From the NCBI GenBank assembly GCA_963991985.1, contig CAXDRX010000003.1:75464-139463 (forward strand): DNA of 64,000 bases, given 5' to 3'. The notes beneath the pieces were generated by a model, which did not search any database, had not been told where the DNA came from, and saw only the letters and a list, made by a program, of their open reading frames with translations. Both the position numbers and the translations under genes were made by a program. This stretch comes from MED-G17 sp963991985 (GTDB lineage: Bacteria > Bacteroidota > Bacteroidia > NS11-12g > UBA9320). Below are positions 25,402 through 34,132 of the stretch, piece by piece (within the stretch, counting starts at the first letter, position 1; each line of letters starts with the position of its first letter).

Positions 25402-25428
25402 AATATAAATCACGAAGATTTATATTTT
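25400..25428. repeat. Perfect 12-bp inverted repeat spanning a stop codon and a promoter box
   Basis: The left arm 25400-25411 and right arm 25417-25428 are exact reverse complements around the loop ACGAA, and T residues follow. It could be the terminator of the HsdR-N-like gene, but its right arm overlaps the TATTTTTG box (25423-25430) of the next gene, so it may also be an operator or an RNA element. Confidence 0.6.
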
Positions 25429-25430
25429 TG
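25423..25430 (+). promoter_or_regulatory. -7 promoter box TATTTTTG before nhaD
   Basis: Exact TAnnTTTG match ending 6 nt before GTG 25437. The TTG at 25428 that would open a slightly longer frame lies within this box. Confidence 0.6.
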
Positions 25431-25436
25431 CTACCC

Positions 25437-26789
25437 GTGTGGGGTACTCTTATCATCATTGTGTTTGTAGTTGGATATGCTTGCATTACGCTTGAGCACA
25501 ATATAAAGGTAGACAAAGCCGCTTCGGCATTGATAACCGGAATGCTATGTTGGACGATTTATGTTTTTTCCTTACATGGAAACCACGATGTTGGTCATCT
25601 TATTGAACACGGAGACGCATCTATTCCATTTCGTGGTGGTTTGATTCATCATTTGTATGAAATTGCCAGTATTCTTTTTTTTCTGCTAGGTGCCATGACC
25701 ATTGTTGAGCTTGTGGATGCTCATGAGGGGTTCTCCATCATTACGGATCGAATAAAAACAAATAAGAAGGTCACTCTCCTTTGGATTCTATCCATTCTTA
25801 CCTTTTTTCTCTCTGCAGCTTTGGACAACTTGACGACCTCCATTGTTATGGTTTCTCTTTTGAGAAAATTAATAAAAGATACAGGAACCCGATGGTTTTT
25901 TGCGGGTTTTGTTGTGATCGCGGCAAATTCTGGCGGGGCTTGGTCGCCCATAGGAGATGTTACAACAACCATGCTATGGATAAAGGGTCAACTTCCAAAT
26001 GTACCCAGTATGATTTTCACCCTGCTCATTCCAAGTTTGATTTCAATGCTGGTGCCTTTGATAGCTTGTTCCTTTATATTAAAAGGTTCCGTAGAAAGGC
26101 CAATGGCAAGTCATGGCGCGGAACATTATCTTCAACCCGTTTCAAAACGGATCAAAACCCTTGTTTTCTTTGCCGGTGTTTTGGGTCTACTTTTTGTACC
26201 TATTTTCAAAACCGTTACGCATTTGCCACCCTTCATGGGAATGATGCTGAGCTTAGGCGTTCTTTGGGCGATCACAGAAATGTTGCACAAACGAAGTCTA
26301 AATAATACCGAAAGAAGACACTTGACTGTAGTAAGTGTTCTTCAGAAAATTGATGTTGCTAGTGTGCTGTTTTTTTTAGGAATTTTGATGGCGGTAAGTG
26401 CTCTTCAAGAGTTTGGACACTTAAATCGTGTTGCCCAAACCTTGGACAGCCAATTGAAAGATATATACAGTATAAACATTCTTGTGGGATTACTCAGTGC
26501 TCTTGTGGACAATGTTCCTCTCGTAGCAGCCGCCCAGGGCATGTATGAAATTGCGCCGATAGACACCATCGATCCTTGGTCGAAAAATTTTGTATCCAAT
26601 GGCCCTTTTTGGCAATTCTTGGCTTATTGCGCTGGAACTGGAGGAAGTGCACTAATTATTGGTTCTGCTGCTGGAGTAGCCATTATGGGATTGGAAAAAA
26701 TAGACTTTTTTTGGTATTTAAAGAAAATAAGTTGGCTTGCCATTTTGGGCTATTTTTCAGGTGCTGCTGCATATATATTGATGTTTTAA
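25437..26789 (+). CDS. nhaD: NhaD-type Na+/H+ antiporter
   Basis: About 450 residues with around twelve membrane helices. It exchanges Na+ (or Li+) for H+ across the inner membrane. Family features are 'GYACITLEHNIKVDKAASALITGMLCW' at the N-terminus, 'FFLSAALDNLTTSIVMVSLLRKLI' with the Asp-Asn ion site, 'ANSGGAWSPIGDVTTTMLW' and 'LVDNVPLVAAAQGMYEI' with the second Asp-Asn. These two DN-containing broken helices are the hallmark of the ion-transporter superfamily. GTG 25437 was chosen because it lies 6 nt after a TAnnTTTG box and gives the homologous N-terminus. Confidence 0.92.
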   Translation: MWGTLIIIVFVVGYACITLEHNIKVDKAASALITGMLCWTIYVFSLHGNHDVGHLIEHGDASIPFRGGLIHHLYEIASILFFLLGAMTIVELVDAHEGFSIITDRIKTNKKVTLLWILSILTFFLSAALDNLTTSIVMVSLLRKLIKDTGTRWFFAGFVVIAANSGGAWSPIGDVTTTMLWIKGQLPNVPSMIFTLLIPSLISMLVPLIACSFILKGSVERPMASHGAEHYLQPVSKRIKTLVFFAGVLGLLFVPIFKTVTHLPPFMGMMLSLGVLWAITEMLHKRSLNNTERRHLTVVSVLQKIDVASVLFFLGILMAVSALQEFGHLNRVAQTLDSQLKDIYSINILVGLLSALVDNVPLVAAAQGMYEIAPIDTIDPWSKNFVSNGPFWQFLAYCAGTGGSALIIGSAAGVAIMGLEKIDFFWYLKKISWLAILGYFSGAAAYILMF

Positions 26790-26793
26790 GGGG

Positions 26794-27531
26794 ATGTATA
26801 AAAATCAAAAAATTGCGGTTGTCCTTCCTGCTTACAATGCAGAACAAACGCTTGAGAAAACTTACAAAGAGATTCCTCACCACTGGGTTGACGAAGTTAT
26901 TTTGGTTGACGATGCGAGTAAGGATAAGACTTCCGAAATTGGTCACAAAATTGGCATAAAACATATCGTAATACATCAAAATAATAGAGGATATGGAGGG
27001 AACCAAAAATCGTGTTACAAAAAGGCCTTGGAGTTGGGCGTGGATATGGTTATCATGCTTCATCCCGATTATCAATATACTCCACAACTTGTTGAAGCTA
27101 TGGTAAGCATCATTGGGAATGGGGTTTATCCTGTAGTCTTTGGAAGTCGAATTCTTGGGAAAGGAGCATTGAAAGGTGGCATGCCTCTATATAAATACAT
27201 TGCCAATCGATTTCTTACGCTAGCGCAAAACATAATTATTGGTCAAAAATTGTCTGAATATCATACCGGTTACAGAGCATTTCATACGGATGTATTGAGA
27301 ACCATCAACTTCGAGAAAAACTCCGACGATTTTATCTTTGACAACCAAGTGATTGCTCAAATTTTTAGTAAAGGATTCGAAATCGGTGAAATAACATGCC
27401 CAACAAAATATTTCGAAGAAGCTTCCTCAATTAATTTTAGGAGAAGCTTAAAATACGGCTTTGGTGTATTGAAGACGTCTATAGAATTGAGACTACATAT
27501 GTGGGGACTTAAACAGGGTAGATACATTTAA
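26794..27531 (+). CDS. Glycosyltransferase family 2, dolichol-phosphate-mannose-synthase-like
   Basis: 245 residues, a soluble GT2 without C-terminal membrane helices. 'IAVVLPAYNAEQTLEKT' opens the GT-A fold, 'VILVDDASKDKTSEI' carries the first nucleotide-binding Asp, 'NNRGYGGNQKSCYKKAL' is the helix after it, and 'DMVIMLHPDYQYTP' replaces the usual DxD segment with HPDYQ. 'SEYHTGYRAFHTDVL' is the family's acceptor motif. It probably transfers a sugar from a nucleotide donor to a lipid phosphate carrier or nascent glycan. It starts 4 nt after nhaD and is followed by a GT4 gene. Confidence 0.87.
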   Translation: MYKNQKIAVVLPAYNAEQTLEKTYKEIPHHWVDEVILVDDASKDKTSEIGHKIGIKHIVIHQNNRGYGGNQKSCYKKALELGVDMVIMLHPDYQYTPQLVEAMVSIIGNGVYPVVFGSRILGKGALKGGMPLYKYIANRFLTLAQNIIIGQKLSEYHTGYRAFHTDVLRTINFEKNSDDFIFDNQVIAQIFSKGFEIGEITCPTKYFEEASSINFRRSLKYGFGVLKTSIELRLHMWGLKQGRYI

Positions 27532-27548
27532 GTGCTGATTTTGAACAA

Positions 27549-28658
27549 ATGATAAATATTGGTTTTGATGCCAAAAGAATTTTTCAAAATTCAACCGGTC
27601 TGGGCAATTATAGCAGAGATTTGGTTCGCAATTTAAAAATTGAGCACCCAGAAGTAAATTGTTTTTTATTTGGTAAAACAAAAGAACGGCATCCTAAATA
27701 TTCAGCGGAGTTTGCTGAGTCCTTCAATTACAAAATCATTTCTCCAAAGCCTTTTCAGCCCTACGTTTGGTGGAGACGTTTTGGCTTATCTTATGCTTTA
27801 AAAAAGCTGGATATTTTCCATGGTCTCAGCAATGAAATGCCTACAATTAATCGTGCGTTGAAAATAAAGAAAGTGATTTCGATACATGATGTAATTCACA
27901 AGATTTATCCAAAACATTATTCTTTTATTGATCGGCAATTTTATCATCAAAAAATTCTTCACGGCACTAAAATGGCAGATAAAATAATTGCCATTAGTGA
28001 AAACACAAAGCAAGATTTGATTCTTCATTACCGTCTAGATGAGAATAAAATTGAGGTGCTACCCCCCAATATTCACCCAGTTTTTTTTGAAAAATCTTCA
28101 AGTCAAATTGAAAATTTTCCAGCATTACCAAAAAAATATTTTGTTGTCATTGGGAGCATCACCCCTAGAAAAAATTTGCTGGGGATTATAGAAGCTTATC
28201 GACTCATTCATCAAAAGTTGGCAACAAAAGTTGTTGTCATAGGACACGGCAAAGATTATTTGAGAAAATGTAAAGAAAAAATTGCTGCTTACCATCTAAA
28301 AGACAAATTTCACTTTCTAAGCAATGTAAAGAGTATGGAAATGTTGCGCCATATTTTGTCTGAAAGTGAGGGACTATTGTACCCATCATTTTACGAAGGA
28401 TTTGGCATTCCTCCAATAGAAGCTATGCTATGCAGGATACCTGTCTTGTGCTCCAATGTTTCATCGATGCCCGATGCCACCAATCATTTGGCAAGCTACT
28501 GTGATCCAAAAGATGTGGAAGATATAGGCAAAAAAATTCTAGATCTTCAAGCAGTTTCACTTCAAAAATTAGTGAAAGCGGAGCAATTTGCAATAAATAC
28601 TTACAACCGGAAAAATCTGTCCAAAAAATTGATGGATATCTACCAGTCCTTATTTTAG
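27549..28658 (+). CDS. Glycosyltransferase family 4 (GT-B)
   Basis: 369 residues. The N-terminal domain begins 'IGFDAKRIFQNSTGLGNYSRDLV', the Gly-rich loop typical of GT4 retaining enzymes. The C-terminal donor domain has 'FVVIGSITPRKNLLGIIEAYRLI' and the EX7E motif in 'YEGFGIPPIEAMLCRIPV'. It should add a sugar to a cell-surface polysaccharide or lipid-linked glycan in the cytoplasm. A near-match promoter box (TGATTTTG, 27536-27543) lies 5 nt before the ATG, although the upstream GT2 gene is only 17 nt away. The two glycosyltransferases probably serve one pathway. Confidence 0.9.
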   Translation: MINIGFDAKRIFQNSTGLGNYSRDLVRNLKIEHPEVNCFLFGKTKERHPKYSAEFAESFNYKIISPKPFQPYVWWRRFGLSYALKKLDIFHGLSNEMPTINRALKIKKVISIHDVIHKIYPKHYSFIDRQFYHQKILHGTKMADKIIAISENTKQDLILHYRLDENKIEVLPPNIHPVFFEKSSSQIENFPALPKKYFVVIGSITPRKNLLGIIEAYRLIHQKLATKVVVIGHGKDYLRKCKEKIAAYHLKDKFHFLSNVKSMEMLRHILSESEGLLYPSFYEGFGIPPIEAMLCRIPVLCSNVSSMPDATNHLASYCDPKDVEDIGKKILDLQAVSLQKLVKAEQFAINTYNRKNLSKKLMDIYQSLF

Positions 28659-28684
28659 ATTTTTTCCTCCTACTTTCGCCCCAA

Positions 28685-29440
28685 GTGAAATTTCAATTTC
28701 TTTCAAAAGAAAGTATCTTATTTGTTTGCTTGGGGGGCGTGTTTGTCTCCAATGCTCTTTTGGCCGAATTTATTGGTGTCAAAATTTTTTCTGTAGAAAA
28801 ATCTCTGGGATTGGTAGCTTCCAAAGTGCCTTTTGGTCCCTTCGATATGACAGCAGGCGTCTTGCTGTGGCCCTTTGTTTTTGTGCTTACAGACGTAATT
28901 AATGAGTATTACGGGAAAAGAGGGGTGTTTTTTCTGTCGGTTTTCACTGCCATTCTAATTTCCTATAGTTTTTTAGTCGTCAAATTAAGTATCTCTGCAG
29001 CACCTGCCTCATGGTGGCCCAAAGTGAATACTGATAAAAATATCAACGATATGCAAATGGCTTATCAAGCGATTTTTGGCCAAAGCAATTGGATCATTCT
29101 TGGGAGTCTCATTGCATTTTTGATTGGGCAAATATTGGACATTTCCGTATTTAAAATGATCAAAAGGAGAACCGGGGAAAAACTTGTTTGGCTCCGAGCA
29201 ACTGGTTCTACCCTATTTTCACAAATGGTAGATAGTTTTGTGGTTTTGTTTGTTGCCTTTTACCTTGGCGCAGGATGGCCATTTTCTCTGGTGCTTTCAA
29301 TTGCCACAACCAATTATGTATACAAAGTTGTTTTGGCGATTGTTTTAACCCCTCTGATTTATCTCACCCATGCCTTGATTGACTGGTACTTGGGCATTGA
29401 GCTAAGCCAAAAACTCAAGAGCAAAGCACTAAAGTCTTAG
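28685..29440 (+). CDS. yhhQ: Queuosine precursor transporter (YhhQ/QPTR, DUF165)
   Basis: 251 residues with six membrane helices. It takes up queuosine precursors (preQ0, preQ1 or queuine) across the inner membrane. Family motifs are 'VSNALLAEFIGVKIF', 'LWPFVFVLTDVINEYYGKR', 'IGQILDISVFKMIKRRTG', 'WLRATGSTLFSQMVDSFVV' and 'NYVYKVVLAIVLTPLIY'. A large soluble loop (about residues 100-135) is present as in Bacteroidota homologues. The start is GTG 28685, 6 nt after TACTTTCG (28671-28678), one mismatch from the -7 consensus. queE, a preQ0 biosynthesis gene, is elsewhere in the window. The 3' end overlaps the convergent transketolase gene by 4 nt. Confidence 0.9.
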   Translation: MKFQFLSKESILFVCLGGVFVSNALLAEFIGVKIFSVEKSLGLVASKVPFGPFDMTAGVLLWPFVFVLTDVINEYYGKRGVFFLSVFTAILISYSFLVVKLSISAAPASWWPKVNTDKNINDMQMAYQAIFGQSNWIILGSLIAFLIGQILDISVFKMIKRRTGEKLVWLRATGSTLFSQMVDSFVVLFVAFYLGAGWPFSLVLSIATTNYVYKVVLAIVLTPLIYLTHALIDWYLGIELSQKLKSKALKS

Positions 29441-30363
29441 TCAAAACTTCTAGCAGTTTGAACGATGTCTGAGACCGACAGGCCATATTTTTCTAATAGT
29501 TCTGATGGCTTACCACTTTCACCAAAGCTATCATCAACTCCAATTAGTTTCATCTTTGTTGGATGATTCTGTGCCAAAATAGAGGCAACACTCTCTCCCA
29601 ATCCACCACTTTTCTGGTGTTCTTCCGCTACCAAAACTCTACCTGTTTTTTTGGCGGTAGTAAGGATGGCCTCTTTGTCTATAGGCTTTATTGTGTGGAT
29701 GTTCAATAATTCTACTGAAATACCTTCTTTCTCCAAAATCTCCTGGGCTTGCATGGCATACCATACCAAATGTCCTGTCGCCAAAATACTTATATCTCTA
29801 CCTTCTGTAATCTTTTGTGCTTTTCCAATGATAAATTCTTGGGTCTCTGAGGTAAAAATGGGCCATTTTGGACGACCAAATCGTAGATAAACAGGTCCAT
29901 TGTGATGATAAATTGCCTTGGTTGCCAATTTGGTTTGTAAGTAATCACAAGGGTTGAGGACGGTCATTCCGGGCAACATTTTCATGAGCCCAATATCCTC
30001 TAGTATTTGGTGTGTAGCGCCATCTTCCCCTAAGGTGAGCCCTGCATGTGAGGCACAAATTTTCACATTTTTTTCAGAGTAGGCAATGGACTGACGAATT
30101 TGATCGTAAACCCTTCCAGTAGAAAAGTTGGCAAAAGTACCGGTAAATGGAATAAATCCTGCTGTAGCCAAACCAGCAGCAATGCCCATCATATTCTGTT
30201 CAGCGATGCCTACTTGAAAAAATCTCTCGGGGAATGCCTCTTTAAATTTGTTCATCTTGAGCGAACCTGTAAGGTCTGCACAAAGGGCTACTACCTTTTC
30301 ATCTTCTTGTCCCAATTCGAAAAGAGCATCGCCAAACCCCGATCTTGTGTCTTTATATTCCAT
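29437..30363 (-). CDS. Transketolase, C-terminal subunit
   Basis: 308 residues, corresponding to the pyrimidine-binding and C-terminal domains of transketolase. 'DTRSGFGDALFELGQEDEKVVALCADL' opens the Pyr domain, 'VGIAEQNMMGIAAGLATAGFIPFTGTF' contains the catalytic Glu that activates thiamine diphosphate, 'GLTLGEDGATHQILEDIGLM' is a substrate loop, and 'DISILATGHLVWYAMQAQEIL' begins the C-terminal domain. It must pair with the N-terminal subunit at 31747-32589 to move two-carbon ketol units in the pentose phosphate pathway. Its ATG overlaps the stop of the VWA gene as TAATG. Separation of the two halves by a VWA gene is unusual. Confidence 0.9.
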   Translation of the reverse strand: MEYKDTRSGFGDALFELGQEDEKVVALCADLTGSLKMNKFKEAFPERFFQVGIAEQNMMGIAAGLATAGFIPFTGTFANFSTGRVYDQIRQSIAYSEKNVKICASHAGLTLGEDGATHQILEDIGLMKMLPGMTVLNPCDYLQTKLATKAIYHHNGPVYLRFGRPKWPIFTSETQEFIIGKAQKITEGRDISILATGHLVWYAMQAQEILEKEGISVELLNIHTIKPIDKEAILTTAKKTGRVLVAEEHQKSGGLGESVASILAQNHPTKMKLIGVDDSFGESGKPSELLEKYGLSVSDIVQTARSFD

Positions 30364-31745
30364 TAGTAATATGCTATTTGTTCTAATCGTCCTGATTTTA
30401 TTTGAATTTCCTGAATTTTGGTCTCTATTGTACTTTTATTGGCCCCTTCTCGAGTGATGATAAAATATTTTCCCGGCTGAAGAACGATTTCTTCAGAGCT
30501 TCCCCCATTAAAGGAAAATACTTTTTCCATTTTATTTTCTTTTTTGTAGAATATTCCACCTACAATATTTCTTCTGTTTACAATGGACAATTTGCCAGGT
30601 TGAGGAATTTGTATTGTGGTGGTCTGCGATTGTTTTATGTCCACTTCCTTTTGCCTTATCCTCGGAAGAGATAGTATTTCAATATCATATTTGCCAACCA
30701 AATATTTTTCGATGTCATTAAATGATTGAACATGGACTATTTGATTGGTCTTTGGATGTAAAATTAAGGCTTGAAGATTGTTATAATTGGTGATTCCATC
30801 TACAACCAAATTTAATTTTCCCTGCGGTGCATCCACGGCAAGTGTATTGTGTTGACCAGCGATTGGTTTATAATTTTTTCGAACAACTTTCGGTATGGTA
30901 TGTATTTCCAGATCATAAGCCAATGAAGGGTCCAAATAAAAGGTATCCGGAAGTCCACGATAGTTGAGCGTATGTACAAAATTATTGGCTATTCTTCCTG
31001 AGTGACTTTCATAAAAAGTCATATTTACATCTGTTTCCGTAGGTCTTCCATAAACATCGAGCAGATTCACTTGAATTGTTGTGTTGTTGAGTGCTTGAGA
31101 GACAACAATATTTAAAACATTTTGAAAATCTTTCTCAGTCTTTGCTTCAAAAAATTGACCTACACAATCAAATTCACTTCTAAACTTAGCATTTTTCCCC
31201 AACCCGATAATAAAAGGCTTTAGTATAACCCCTTGCTTTTGTAATGCAAGTGATACAGCACAAGGATCACCATCACATTCTTCTATGCCATCGGTTATTA
31301 GGATAATTATATTCCTTGAAGCCTTGTCTTGTGGAAAATCATAGGCAGCCTCTTGAAGAGAATAAGCAATCAATGTTGTTCCTTTGGGGCGGATACCTTT
31401 TATTTTTTCCCGAATCTGAATTTGGTTTAATTCTCCAAATGGTACCTCCAATTTTGTATCTCTACAATTTCTTTTTTGTTTCATACTTTGGTGTCCATAA
31501 ACACGCAAAGCGATTTCTACATTTTCCAGTTGTGTTAGGCTGTCAGCGAGCCTTATCAAAAGTTTTTTTGCTATATTGATTCGATTGCTCTCCTCCATTT
31601 TTGCATACATAGAACCCGAAGCATCAAGAAGAAATAAAATTCGTGTTTTGTTGAATCCTTGGTTTTGTGCTGGCAATGTTGAACACAAGACGAAACCAAG
31701 AATTAGAAAAATAAAAAGGGTAAATATTTTTTTTCTTCTATACAA
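30363..31745 (-). CDS. Exported von Willebrand factor A domain protein
   Basis: About 460 residues. Signal peptide ('KKIFTLFIFLILGFVLCSTLPAQ'), then a VWA domain (about residues 30-220) with a complete MIDAS: 'LLDASGSMYAK' (DxSxS), 'RPKGTTLIAYSLQ' (Thr) and 'ILITDGIEECDGDPC' (Asp). A beta-rich C-terminal part of about 240 residues has carboxypeptidase-regulatory-like strands ('TTIQVNLLDVYGRPTETDVNM') and no T9SS tail. It probably binds a protein or glycan through a metal ion in the periplasm or at the surface. TTG 31745 starts a clean signal peptide just after the upstream stop; the frame also opens at ATG 31805 inside the transketolase gene. Function unknown. Confidence 0.83.
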   Translation of the reverse strand: MYRRKKIFTLFIFLILGFVLCSTLPAQNQGFNKTRILFLLDASGSMYAKMEESNRINIAKKLLIRLADSLTQLENVEIALRVYGHQSMKQKRNCRDTKLEVPFGELNQIQIREKIKGIRPKGTTLIAYSLQEAAYDFPQDKASRNIIILITDGIEECDGDPCAVSLALQKQGVILKPFIIGLGKNAKFRSEFDCVGQFFEAKTEKDFQNVLNIVVSQALNNTTIQVNLLDVYGRPTETDVNMTFYESHSGRIANNFVHTLNYRGLPDTFYLDPSLAYDLEIHTIPKVVRKNYKPIAGQHNTLAVDAPQGKLNLVVDGITNYNNLQALILHPKTNQIVHVQSFNDIEKYLVGKYDIEILSLPRIRQKEVDIKQSQTTTIQIPQPGKLSIVNRRNIVGGIFYKKENKMEKVFSFNGGSSEEIVLQPGKYFIITREGANKSTIETKIQEIQIKSGRLEQIAYY

Positions 31746-31746
31746 A

Positions 31747-32589
31747 TTAGTAATCGCCAAGGGTTTCTGGGTTTTGACGCAATGCCTCCTCCAATTGTTC
31801 GTCATTGGGTGCTATTCCATGCCATTTGTGGCTTCCCATCATAAAGTCAACACCATTGCCCATCTCTGTTTTCATAATGACGACTTTAGGCTTTGGGGAT
31901 GGTGAAGTTTTTAGTTTCTGCATTTTGTTGTGAATGTCTTCAAGGCTGTTGCCGTTCATTTGGGTTGTATGCCAACCAAAAGAATGAAATTTTGATTCGA
32001 GCTCAGCAAAACCCATTATGTCTTGTGTTGCTCCATCAATTTGTTGACCATTAAAATCAATAATGGCAATCAAACGACTAAGCTTATTGTGACCAGCATA
32101 CATAATTGCCTCCCAACATTGTCCCTCCTGTAATTCTCCATCTCCCATAAGGACCACTGTTTGTTTATCATCTTTTTTCAACCTTTTACCTTCTGCTATA
32201 CCAATCCCAACGGAAAGACCTTGCCCGAGGGACCCTGTGGCCACACGAATACCGGGAAGTTTTTCCTTTACGGCAGGATGTCCTTGCAGTCTTGAGTTCA
32301 ATTTACGAAAGGTTTTGAGCTCATCTATTTCAAAAAAACCTGCTCTAGCCAAAACCGAGTACAGCACAGGGGAAATATGCCCATTGGAAAGTAAAAAAAT
32401 ATCTTCACCCGCTCCATTGGAATCCATGGGGATTTTATAATCTAGGTAGTTGTGAAAGAGATAAACCAATAATTCTGCGCATCCCAATGAGCCACCAGGA
32501 TGTCCCGATTGTACTGCATGAACCATTCGAACAATGTCTCTCCGAGTTTGGGAAACAATTTTACTTAGATTTTGTGTTGTTTGGCTCAT
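31747..32589 (-). CDS. Transketolase, N-terminal (thiamine diphosphate-binding) subunit
   Basis: 280 residues. The PP domain shows 'VQSGHPGGSLGCAELLVYLF', 'LSNGHISPVLYSVLARAGFF', 'GSLGQGLSVGIGIAEGKRLKK' and the thiamine-diphosphate and Mg motif 'VLMGDGELQEGQCWEAIM' through 'AIIDFNGQQIDG'. It forms active transketolase with the product of 29437-30363. A near-consensus box TATTTTTA (32603-32596) lies 6 nt upstream of the ATG on the minus strand, so it is probably the first gene of the tktA-vwa-tktB unit. Confidence 0.9.
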   Translation of the reverse strand: MSQTTQNLSKIVSQTRRDIVRMVHAVQSGHPGGSLGCAELLVYLFHNYLDYKIPMDSNGAGEDIFLLSNGHISPVLYSVLARAGFFEIDELKTFRKLNSRLQGHPAVKEKLPGIRVATGSLGQGLSVGIGIAEGKRLKKDDKQTVVLMGDGELQEGQCWEAIMYAGHNKLSRLIAIIDFNGQQIDGATQDIMGFAELESKFHSFGWHTTQMNGNSLEDIHNKMQKLKTSPSPKPKVVIMKTEMGNGVDFMMGSHKWHGIAPNDEQLEEALRQNPETLGDY

Positions 32590-32660
32590 ACTCGGTAAAA
32601 ATACGAATATTACATGATTGGTTCATAACTTAGTAATCTGTGGAAACTACTTGGATAAAA

Positions 32661-33161
32661 TTATTGAAGATTTACCTTCATCTTTCCATTTTCCTCAAGA
32701 AAGTAAATTGTTTCTATTCGGGTTGTAGCCAGTGAAATACCAACGATATTGGCTTCAACTGGAAATTTCTTATGGTCTCGGTTGGCCAAAACCAAAGTGG
32801 TAATTGATTGAATATCATATTTATTGAGACAAGAAAGCGCATAAAACATGGTTTTGCCACTATTTAAAACATCATCTACCAATACAACCTTTGCTTGGGT
32901 AAGGATTTTTTGGTTGCCTGCAAAAGACACGTTTTGAGGTTTACTTTTGTCTATTTTAATGACTGAGTGGTGGGTTTTAATATCTGAAATCTTTGAAAAT
33001 TCTTCTTTAACCAAGATTGCTATTTTCTCTCCCATGCCTTCAATTCCAATGAAGCATATTTCTGTGGCTTGGAACAATTCTTCATAAACTTCCCACGCCA
33101 TCCTAACCAACTTTCTTCGAATTGTCTGATGTTCTAGAATGGTAATCTGTTCTTTACTCAT
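32661..33161 (-). CDS. Phosphoribosyltransferase family protein (PyrR-like)
   Basis: 166 residues, a type I PRTase fold. The PRPP-binding motif is 'VVLVDDVLNSGKTMFYAL', preceded by 'CFIGIEGMGEKIAILV' and followed by the flexible loop region 'TTLVLANRDHKKFPVEANIVGISL'. Similar Bacteroidota proteins are annotated as PyrR-like or general phosphoribosyltransferases; the nucleobase cannot be assigned, and an RNA-binding attenuator role would need checking. It is 18 nt downstream of coaE and probably co-transcribed with it. Confidence 0.82.
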   Translation of the reverse strand: MSKEQITILEHQTIRRKLVRMAWEVYEELFQATEICFIGIEGMGEKIAILVKEEFSKISDIKTHHSVIKIDKSKPQNVSFAGNQKILTQAKVVLVDDVLNSGKTMFYALSCLNKYDIQSITTLVLANRDHKKFPVEANIVGISLATTRIETIYFLEENGKMKVNLQ

Positions 33162-33179
33162 ATAAGTAATTGCTCAAGT

Positions 33180-33788
33180 TTAAGCATTTTTTGATAAGTT
33201 CAAAAACTTGTGGTGAAGATCTATTGTTTGCTTTATAATGCTTTGTTTCCCATCGTTTTTTACCCGATACTGGGCTTTTTCAAGCCTTTGTTTGTCGCTC
33301 ATTTGATTTTCAATCCTCTTCAGCACCTCGTCTCTTTTCATGTGGTCTCTTTTCACAATCCGATCGATTCTAAGATTGATGGGGCAGGTTACCACTATGA
33401 TGCAATCCATTGATTTGTGGCTATCTGTTTCGAACATGAGTGCAGCTTCTTTAATGGTGTATGGCACATTATTTTGTTCGGAAAACCAATTTCTGTAATC
33501 TTCCAAAACTGCAGGATGGACCAAAGAATTCAAAACTTGTAACTTTTTTGGGTTGTTAAAAACCACAGTGGCAAGGTAAGACCTATTTAACTGTTTGTCA
33601 CGATTGTAAGCATCATAACCAAAAGCTTCAATAATTTGAGATTTTAATTGATCGTTGCTATTCATAAGAATTTTAGCTCGATCATCTGATTTGTATATGG
33701 GTGCTCCCAGGGTTTCAAAAATTTGGCCCACCGTTGTTTTTCCAACTCCGATTCCACCAGTTACTCCAACCTGAATTGTTTTTCCCAT
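33180..33788 (-). CDS. coaE: Dephospho-CoA kinase
   Basis: 202 residues. It phosphorylates the 3'-hydroxyl of dephospho-CoA in the last step of coenzyme A synthesis. The P-loop 'VGVTGGIGVGKTTVGQIFETLG', 'IYKSDDRAKILM' (substrate Asp), 'LVHPAVLEDYRNWF' and the lid 'IVKRDHMKRDEVLKRIENQM' match CoaE. It lies in a minus-strand run with yajC and the DUF1573 lipoprotein upstream (14 nt gap to yajC) and the phosphoribosyltransferase downstream. Confidence 0.94.
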   Translation of the reverse strand: MGKTIQVGVTGGIGVGKTTVGQIFETLGAPIYKSDDRAKILMNSNDQLKSQIIEAFGYDAYNRDKQLNRSYLATVVFNNPKKLQVLNSLVHPAVLEDYRNWFSEQNNVPYTIKEAALMFETDSHKSMDCIIVVTCPINLRIDRIVKRDHMKRDEVLKRIENQMSDKQRLEKAQYRVKNDGKQSIIKQTIDLHHKFLNLSKNA

Positions 33789-33802
33789 TATAAATCTAAA
33801 AT

Positions 33803-34132
33803 CTACTTATCTTCTTTTGGCTTGTATTTGGCCAAAGATAACTCCATATTGATGGAGGATTTTTCAATCTTTATTTTGGTTGATGTTTCTAATTCCAACA
33901 AAAATGAGTCCCCTTTCACTTCAGCGATTTTTCCGTGAATTCCTCCATTGGTGATTACTCGATCACCTTTTTTTATGTTTTCCCTATAATTTTTTTGCTT
34001 TTTGTTTCTTCGACTTTGGGGCAATACCATAAACAAATAAAACACGAGCATAACAAGACCCATCATCACCATGAACGAAGATCCCATGGCACCCCCTGGC
34101 TCAGACTGTAGAAAAATCATCGTAAACATCAT
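33803..34132 (-). CDS. yajC: Preprotein translocase subunit YajC
   Basis: 109 residues. One membrane helix (about residues 20-38, 'MVMMGLVMLVFYLFMVLPQ') is followed by the conserved cytoplasmic segment 'RRNKKQKNYRENIKKGDRVITNGGIHGKIAEVKGDSFLLEL'. YajC associates with SecDF and YidC during protein export. The Met at 34132 overlaps the stop of the upstream DUF1573 lipoprotein as ATGA. secDF is not in this window. Confidence 0.93.
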   Translation of the reverse strand: MMFTMIFLQSEPGGAMGSSFMVMMGLVMLVFYLFMVLPQSRRNKKQKNYRENIKKGDRVITNGGIHGKIAEVKGDSFLLELETSTKIKIEKSSINMELSLAKYKPKEDK

